5,591 nucleotides of DNA from Pseudomonadota bacterium (GTDB lineage: Bacteria; Pseudomonadota; Gammaproteobacteria; DAOUQR01), in assembly GCA_030625525.1 (NCBI GenBank), contig DAOUQR010000090.1, positions 1 to 5,591 of the forward strand, written 5' to 3'. The number at the start of each line of letters is the position of its first letter. Within the stretch, counting starts at the first letter, position 1. The position numbers were made by a program, and so were the translations under genes. The notes under the pieces were generated by a model, which searched no databases, was not told the origin of the DNA, and saw only the letters and a list, made by a program, of their open reading frames with translations. Shown here in pieces: positions 1-5,591 of this stretch.

Positions 1-975
1 CTAATGATTTCAATCGCCTCACTGGCGTGGATGAAACCTTCCGAGCATCCCTGGTTTCTAGGTTTGTTAGCCTTTGTAATTTCATTTTTCTCCGCAACTC
101 AAGACATTGCCATCGATGCTTATCGTACGGATTTGTTAGAACCCGAAGAACGAGGCTTAGGCGCAGCATTGACGGTTGCGGGTTATCGCATCGCAATGTT
201 AGTGTCAGGCGGCTTAGCGTTAATCATGGCTGACAGCATCGGTTGGTCGACGACGTATCTTGTGATGGCGACTTTCATGATTGTTGGGATCATCGCAAAT
301 CTATTTGCGCCCCAGCTAAACTTCCGACACCCTCCCGCCAGTTTACGTGCCGCAGTGGTTAATCCGTTCAAACAATTCTTAGGTCGCGATAAAGCCGTAT
401 ACTTTCTATTATTTATTTTTCTCTACAAATTAGCAGAAGCCTTCACAAGCACGTCAGGCACAATGTCGAGTGCCTTTTTAATTGAAGGATTAGGTTTTAG
501 CCTGACAACGGTCGGAACAGTGAATAAAATTCTCGGGATCACTGCAACAATGAGCGGTTTATTCGTCGCCGGTTTTGCCTTACGCCGTCTACGTTTATTC
601 ACCGCTCTAATGATGTTTGGTATTTTACAAGCGCTGACGAACCTCTGGTTTTTATTACTCGCACTCGTTGGTCACAACATTAAACTTCTAGTCGTAGCCG
701 TATTTATGGATAACTTCAGCGCTGGACTTGGTATGGCTGCTTTAGTCGCATTAATGATGAGCTTATGTGATCGCCGTTATAGCGCCACGCAATTTGCTTT
801 GCTTTCAGCCTTTGCCGCATTACCTCGGATCTACAGCGGTCCACTGGCCGGAATTTTAGTCGAACATGTCGGTTGGGCCGAATTTTTCGGATGGACGTTT
901 GTATTCGCACTGCCGGCTTTAGTGGTCTTATTCTTTCTATCAGATGAACTACCTCAAAGCGCTGAAACAGCATAG
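1..975 (+). CDS. ampG: AmpG-family muropeptide permease (MFS), 5'-truncated by window edge
   Basis: This is an inner-membrane major facilitator protein that, by family, imports GlcNAc-anhydroMurNAc peptides released from peptidoglycan, for cell-wall recycling and, in some species, AmpC beta-lactamase signalling. The frame is open from base 1 and 324 residues are visible. The ATG at base 4 is internal, because the first visible residues are already mid-transporter and roughly the first three helices are missing. The best family signature is at about residues 31-80: SATQDIAIDAYRTDLL, then EERGLGAA, then GYRIAMLVSGGLAL, then GWSTTY, closely matching the corresponding stretch of E. coli AmpG. About nine hydrophobic helices follow one another to the C-terminus, which ends shortly after the last helix. 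That suggests the shorter AmpG form rather than the roughly 490-residue E. coli type. The gene converges on hemB with 46 bp between stops. No frameshift or internal stop is seen. A related MFS peptide transporter is the main alternative. Confidence 0.9.
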   Translation, partial: LMISIASLAWMKPSEHPWFLGLLAFVISFFSATQDIAIDAYRTDLLEPEERGLGAALTVAGYRIAMLVSGGLALIMADSIGWSTTYLVMATFMIVGIIANLFAPQLNFRHPPASLRAAVVNPFKQFLGRDKAVYFLLFIFLYKLAEAFTSTSGTMSSAFLIEGLGFSLTTVGTVNKILGITATMSGLFVAGFALRRLRLFTALMMFGILQALTNLWFLLLALVGHNIKLLVVAVFMDNFSAGLGMAALVALMMSLCDRRYSATQFALLSAFAALPRIYSGPLAGILVEHVGWAEFFGWTFVFALPALVVLFFLSDELPQSAETA

Positions 976-984
976 AGCCTCTCC

Positions 985-1009
985 GGGGTCCGGCCTCAGG
1001 CCAGACCCC
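985..1009. terminator. GC-rich hairpin between convergent ampG and hemB
   Basis: The arms GGGGTCCGGCCT (985-996) and AGGCCAGACCCC (998-1009) are complementary at 11 of 12 positions, with one C/A mismatch. In practice the loop is TCA. The hairpin fills most of the 46-bp gap between two converging stop codons, so it could end transcripts from both sides. Neither strand has a T-run after the stem, so it is not a textbook intrinsic terminator. A dispersed REP-like palindrome is an equally reasonable reading. The structure is certain from sequence; the role is inferred. Confidence 0.6.
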
Positions 1010-1021
1010 AAATAAAGTCCA

Positions 1022-2020
1022 TTACCGCGCCTTTAACCACCGTGCAACATCAAGACTAAAGTAACTAATAATCATATTCGCGCCAGCACGCTTAATCGCA
1101 AGCAAACTTTCTAACGCGACTGCTTGCTCATTGATCCAACCTTTTTCAGCCGCCGCTTTAATCATGGCATATTCACCACTCACTTGATAAGCGGCCAATG
1201 GAATATGTGGATACTGTTGTTTGATATCTGCAATCACATCAAGATAGGCCCCGGCTGGTTTCACCATCAAAATATCAGCGCCTTCTTTCACATCCTGCTC
1301 AACTTCGCGCAGGGCTTCAAAACGATTGCCGGGATCCATTTGGTAGGCTTTGCGATCGCCAAATGAAGGGGAGCCTTCCGCGGCTTCGCGAAACGGTCCA
1401 TAAAAAGAGGAAGCATATTTTGCGGCATAACTCATGATCGGCAGATGATTAAATTCATTTTGATCAAGGCAGTTACGTATCGCTTGCACCATACCATCAA
1501 TCATCCCACTCGGTGCAATCATATCTGCACCTGCACGTGCTTGAGTGAGCGCTTGTGCTTGTAATAGCTCGAGCGTGGCATCGTTATCTAAATAGTGCTT
1601 GCCGTTATGTTCAGCAATAAGGCCACAGTGACCGTGATCGGTGTATTCGCAAAAACAGGTATCGGCAATCACTAATAAATTAGGCGCGATCTTTTTAATG
1701 GTTTTAATCGCTTGCGCGATGATCCCATGTTCATGCATCGAATCACTTCCTTGCGCATCTTTTTTCTCAGGAATACCAAATAACAAAACCGCTTTGATTC
1801 CAGCCTGTTCAATTTTAGAAATTTCATCAGGTAAATCATGTAACCCCAATTGAAAAACTCCCGGCATACTCGAGACAGCAATTTTTTCTTTAAGATCGGC
1901 TTTAATAAATAGCGGCAGAATAAAATCATTAATACTTAATTCAGTTTCTCGGATTAAATCACGTAAGTTCGCTGAGTCACGAAGACGGCGTAGTCGTAAA
2001 TGTGGGAATTGGTTTTTCAT
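1022..2020 (-). CDS. hemB: Delta-aminolevulinic acid dehydratase (porphobilinogen synthase), zinc-type
   Basis: This cytosolic enzyme joins two 5-aminolevulinate molecules into porphobilinogen, the first common pyrrole of haem and other tetrapyrroles (EC 4.2.1.24). The protein has 332 residues, close to the 324 of E. coli. The metal-site segment DTCFCEYTDHGHCG carries Cys122, Cys124 and Cys132, the three-cysteine catalytic zinc site rather than the aspartate-rich magnesium type. The two active-site lysines are Lys201 in SYAAKYASSFYGPFREA and Lys254 in MVKPAGAYLD; the latter forms the Schiff base. AYQVSGEYAMIKAA and the C-terminal IKRAGANMIISYF are also typical. The ATG at 2020 is the first possible start, because an in-frame TAG lies four codons upstream (2030-2032). 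No clear Shine-Dalgarno sequence precedes it. A TAAAAT box (2041-2036, minus strand) could be a -10 element, giving a very short leader, but no -35 matches it. The gene appears monocistronic and intact. Confidence 0.97.
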   Translation of the reverse strand: MKNQFPHLRLRRLRDSANLRDLIRETELSINDFILPLFIKADLKEKIAVSSMPGVFQLGLHDLPDEISKIEQAGIKAVLLFGIPEKKDAQGSDSMHEHGIIAQAIKTIKKIAPNLLVIADTCFCEYTDHGHCGLIAEHNGKHYLDNDATLELLQAQALTQARAGADMIAPSGMIDGMVQAIRNCLDQNEFNHLPIMSYAAKYASSFYGPFREAAEGSPSFGDRKAYQMDPGNRFEALREVEQDVKEGADILMVKPAGAYLDVIADIKQQYPHIPLAAYQVSGEYAMIKAAAEKGWINEQAVALESLLAIKRAGANMIISYFSLDVARWLKAR

Positions 2021-2256
2021 ATGATGGATCTAAGTATTTTAAAGCGCAAACTGTACCCAAAATTGGAGTTTAAATCTAGTCAGCAATTCTCAAAGCTCTT
2101 TCGTAGCCTCTTTATGCTAGTTAGAGGGGATTTGTGGTGTGTTTTTCTGTGAATTTGACGAATAGGTTGCTTATTTGTGCTGTGCAATTGTTTGTTGGGA
2201 AATATGGGGCGCGCAAAAACGATGTACATTTGAACACTAACTTGGTAAACTTTGCT

Positions 2257-2279
2257 CAGTTGTAATTGATAAACAACTG
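2257..2279. promoter_or_regulatory. Perfect dyad CAGTTGT-N9-ACAACTG, possible operator
   Basis: CAGTTGT (2257-2263) is the exact reverse complement of ACAACTG (2273-2279), separated by nine AT-rich bases. The half-sites are centred 16 bp apart, about one and a half helical turns, and lie 74-96 bp upstream of the downstream start codon. This geometry suits a dimeric DNA-binding regulator, though a weak RNA hairpin is also possible. No known regulator consensus is recognised; the regulatory role is inferred. Confidence 0.35.
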
Positions 2280-2304
2280 CATAACGGTGGTTTTTCAGAT
2301 TAAC

Positions 2305-2333
2305 TGTGATGCTCACATTGCTTAGTTTTTTTT
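2305..2333 (+). promoter_or_regulatory. Small palindrome followed by an eight-T run in the leader of the 670-residue gene
   Basis: TGTGA (2305-2309) and TCACA (2313-2317) are inverted around TGC, and eight consecutive T follow at 2326-2333. The half-sites resemble CRP half-sites, but the spacing is 3 rather than 6 bp, so it is not a standard CRP site. The stem is too short and AT-rich, and the T-run too far away, for a strong terminator. If it is transcribed, it could act as a weak attenuator or simply be an AT-rich upstream element. Confidence 0.25.
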
Positions 2334-2340
2334 AATTGTT

Positions 2341-2346
2341 AAGAGG
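2341..2346 (+). promoter_or_regulatory. Ribosome binding site AAGAGG for the 670-residue gene
   Basis: AAGAGG lies six bases upstream of the ATG at 2353. It decides the start: the next in-frame ATG (2389, residue 13) has no purine-rich Shine-Dalgarno sequence before it. Confidence 0.7.
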
Positions 2347-2352
2347 TTAAAT

Positions 2353-4365
<2,013 letters not shown>

Positions 4366-4436
4366 AGACGTACCAAAAATCACAGCCAATGATGTCGCGA
4401 GCATCATGTTGAGAATACGCAGTTAACTCAAGACTT

Positions 4437-4493
4437 GTGTATACGGCTCCCCAAACCCGCCATTTATTGGCGGGTTTGGGGAGCCGTATACAC
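4437..4493. repeat. Perfect 26-bp inverted repeat with 5-nt loop between convergent genes
   Basis: The left arm (4437-4462) starts GTGTATACGGCTCCCC and ends CCCGCCA. The right arm (4468-4493) is its exact reverse complement, and the loop is TTTAT. The arms are much more GC-rich than their surroundings. The repeat lies in the 165-bp gap between two converging stop codons, so it may end transcription from both sides, yet neither strand has a T-run after the stem. The length, perfection and composition also fit a dispersed palindromic element (REP- or MITE-like). No clear target-site duplication is seen. The structure is certain; the choice between terminator and mobile palindrome is open. Confidence 0.9.
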
Positions 4494-4530
4494 TTATTAC
4501 ACCTGAATCTGTTCTTGTGTATGGCATTCA

Positions 4531-5591
4531 TCATTTTTTACGTTTAATTGTAGACTCACAAGCATCTTCTTTCGAATTGTTTGTATCCGTTTTTAACCGT
4601 TTCAATGTGTTTGACTTTTTAAAGAGTCCAGGTTTTCTGTCTTCGCGTTGCCTTTTCTCTTGAGGCATTTGAGCCGGAAGTGTTTTAGCCTGAGCTTTTA
4701 AAGCTGCTTTAAGAAGACTCATGTGCAGCTTGGTTATGACGCGAGCGTCTTCTTTCTTAACTGTTGCGATAGCTAAGCAAGCGTAATAATAAGAAAAAGC
4801 ATCGAATGCTGCATCAGGATATTCAGCATAAAATTGTGTAAAGGAATCGTCATCAACGGTACTTTTTAATAACTCAGCGAACATTGACGCTTCGCCCTCC
4901 CTATTTTGCATTACTAACACCAATTCTTGTAACCAGGTATTTACCGTTATGCTATAGCGAGGATGTTGATGGCAGTGTTGGTATAATGTGTAGACAATAG
5001 AAAGATAATTTTTTATAACCTCAAGTCTGTTGGGGTAGATGGCGGTTTCGATAATTGATTTTAGATCAGGACATAATTGTTTAAAACAAGCATTTGCAAC
5101 ATTAGGGAGGCTTTGCGCATCATTCTCTAGTTCGTTATACAAATTTTCTAAAGTATCATACTTACACTTTTCCAAAAGCTTGTCGGCAAGTTGTTGTTGC
5201 CCATCTTTAACCATCGCTTCAAGTAAAGTTGTATTGTCTGCATTGCGGGTATTAAGCAGTTTAAAGGCTTTTGCGTCAAACAAACTATCCGCGAATTTGT
5301 TAAACGTATCTCTATCATGTTCATTGTTATATAATAAAGACCAACGGTTTTTATATTCGCCCAGTAACATAACGGCTTCTTGGATATATCCCTGATCGAG
5401 ACAAGCGCTCACGACATCATTTACCATAGGATCAATATTCTTTGATATCACTAATATTTTTTCGGGCGACTTTATAAGTGTTTCAACGAGATACGCAACT
5501 CTAAGTTTTTTGAGCTGTTCGGAGTCCTTGCAAAAGTTAATACAATTCTCCTTCTGGCTAGCCGCGGCAAAATCTGACAGAGTATTGAGCT
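4531..5591 (-). CDS. Unrecognised helical-repeat-like protein with basic C-terminus, 5' end beyond window
   Basis: I do not recognise the family. The frame is open from the right edge to the TGA at 4533-4531, giving at least 352 residues. A GTG at 5451-5449 could be read as a start, but it has no Shine-Dalgarno sequence and the 46 codons upstream continue a similar helical protein, so it is probably internal. The visible part is mainly alpha-helical and soluble-looking. About residues 114-141 (DNTTLLEAMVKDGQQQLADKLLEK) resemble one ankyrin-repeat unit; other segments look like degenerate helical hairpins. The last 45 or so residues are basic and probably disordered: RK (318-319), ten residues, then KRLK (330-333), matching a classical bipartite nuclear-localisation pattern, and the chain ends KRKK. 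The gene converges on the 670-residue gene across the long palindrome. A eukaryote-targeted effector is a reasonable inference but unproven, and a basic nucleic-acid-binding tail is the alternative. Confidence 0.8.
   Translation of the reverse strand, partial: LNTLSDFAAASQKENCINFCKDSEQLKKLRVAYLVETLIKSPEKILVISKNIDPMVNDVVSACLDQGYIQEAVMLLGEYKNRWSLLYNNEHDRDTFNKFADSLFDAKAFKLLNTRNADNTTLLEAMVKDGQQQLADKLLEKCKYDTLENLYNELENDAQSLPNVANACFKQLCPDLKSIIETAIYPNRLEVIKNYLSIVYTLYQHCHQHPRYSITVNTWLQELVLVMQNREGEASMFAELLKSTVDDDSFTQFYAEYPDAAFDAFSYYYACLAIATVKKEDARVITKLHMSLLKAALKAQAKTLPAQMPQEKRQREDRKPGLFKKSNTLKRLKTDTNNSKEDACESTIKRKK

Larger units (their letters stand above)
2021..2352. promoter_or_regulatory. Divergent intergenic region between hemB and the 670-residue gene
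   Basis: This 332-bp AT-rich stretch must hold the promoters of both divergent genes, but I cannot place either with confidence. On the minus strand, TAAAAT (2041-2036) is a 5/6 match to a -10 box without a matching -35. On the plus strand, TTGACG (2155-2160) is a fair -35 but the bases 16-18 nt downstream are not a good -10. The clear structures are the two dyads listed separately (2257-2279 and 2305-2317). A 78-codon minus-strand reading frame (2316-2080) has no recognisable features and I do not call it a gene. No RNA gene is recognised. Confidence 0.4.

Noticed and set aside
2155..2183. Sigma-70 promoter with TTGACG as -35
   Set aside because: No acceptable -10 hexamer lies 16-18 bp downstream.
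2080..2316. 78-codon minus-strand open frame in the intergenic region
   Set aside because: It has no recognisable motif and overlaps the likely regulatory dyads; more likely a chance frame in AT-rich DNA.
2305..2317. CRP binding site
   Set aside because: Half-sites TGTGA and TCACA are present, but the spacer is 3 bp rather than the 6 bp of the consensus.
4389..4407. Inverted repeat ATGATG / CATCAT around TCGCGAG after the 670-residue gene, considered as a terminator
   Set aside because: Six-base AT-rich arms with a seven-base loop and no T-run; too weak to call.
4434..4522. 9-bp direct repeat CTTGTGTAT at 4434-4442 and 4514-4522, considered as a target-site duplication around the palindrome
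   Set aside because: The first copy overlaps the left arm and the second lies 20 bases beyond the right arm, so the geometry does not fit a duplication at insertion; probably chance.
5039..5395. 118-codon plus-strand open frame, serine- and leucine-rich
   Set aside because: It is antisense to the minus-strand gene, which has the more protein-like composition and remains open across a much longer span.

Overview
The window looks like chromosomal DNA of a gammaproteobacterium, possibly a host-associated member of the Legionellales. This placement is an inference. It rests on the two recognisable housekeeping genes (an AmpG-type muropeptide permease and a zinc-type HemB), a moderately AT-rich composition, and two unrecognised, mostly helical proteins with low-complexity or basic tails, which resemble the species-specific effector candidates common in that order. 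No secretion-system gene, tRNA, transposase or CRISPR array is visible.

Layout. Bases 1-975 (+) hold the C-terminal three quarters or so of an AmpG-family transporter, with the start outside the window. It converges on hemB (1022-2020, -), and the 46-bp gap between them is filled by a GC-rich hairpin (985-1009). A 332-bp intergenic region (2021-2352) separates hemB from a divergent gene. It has no convincing sigma-70 promoter, but holds a perfect 7+7 bp dyad (2257-2279), a small palindrome followed by an eight-T run (2305-2333), and a good ribosome binding site (2341-2346). Next is a 670-residue protein of unknown function (2353-4365, +) that ends in an asparagine-rich tail encoded by an AAC/AAT microsatellite. 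It converges on another unrecognised gene (4531 to the right edge, -). That protein has at least 352 residues, a helical-repeat look with one ankyrin-like unit, and a lysine/arginine-rich C-terminus that fits a bipartite nuclear-localisation pattern. A perfect inverted repeat of 26 bp per arm with a 5-nt loop (4437-4493) lies between them.

How the genes relate. AmpG (cell-wall recycling) and HemB (tetrapyrrole synthesis) are independent housekeeping functions that happen to converge. The right half, from the hemB upstream region onward, reads as accessory: it is more AT-rich by eye, uses AGA and ATA codons more often, and has no recognisable families. The two unknown genes are on opposite strands, so they are not an operon, and nothing in the sequence proves that they work together. 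The most interesting material is the pair of unusual C-terminal tails that face each other across the long palindrome. I do not see evidence that establishes a new defence, mobile or enzymatic system.
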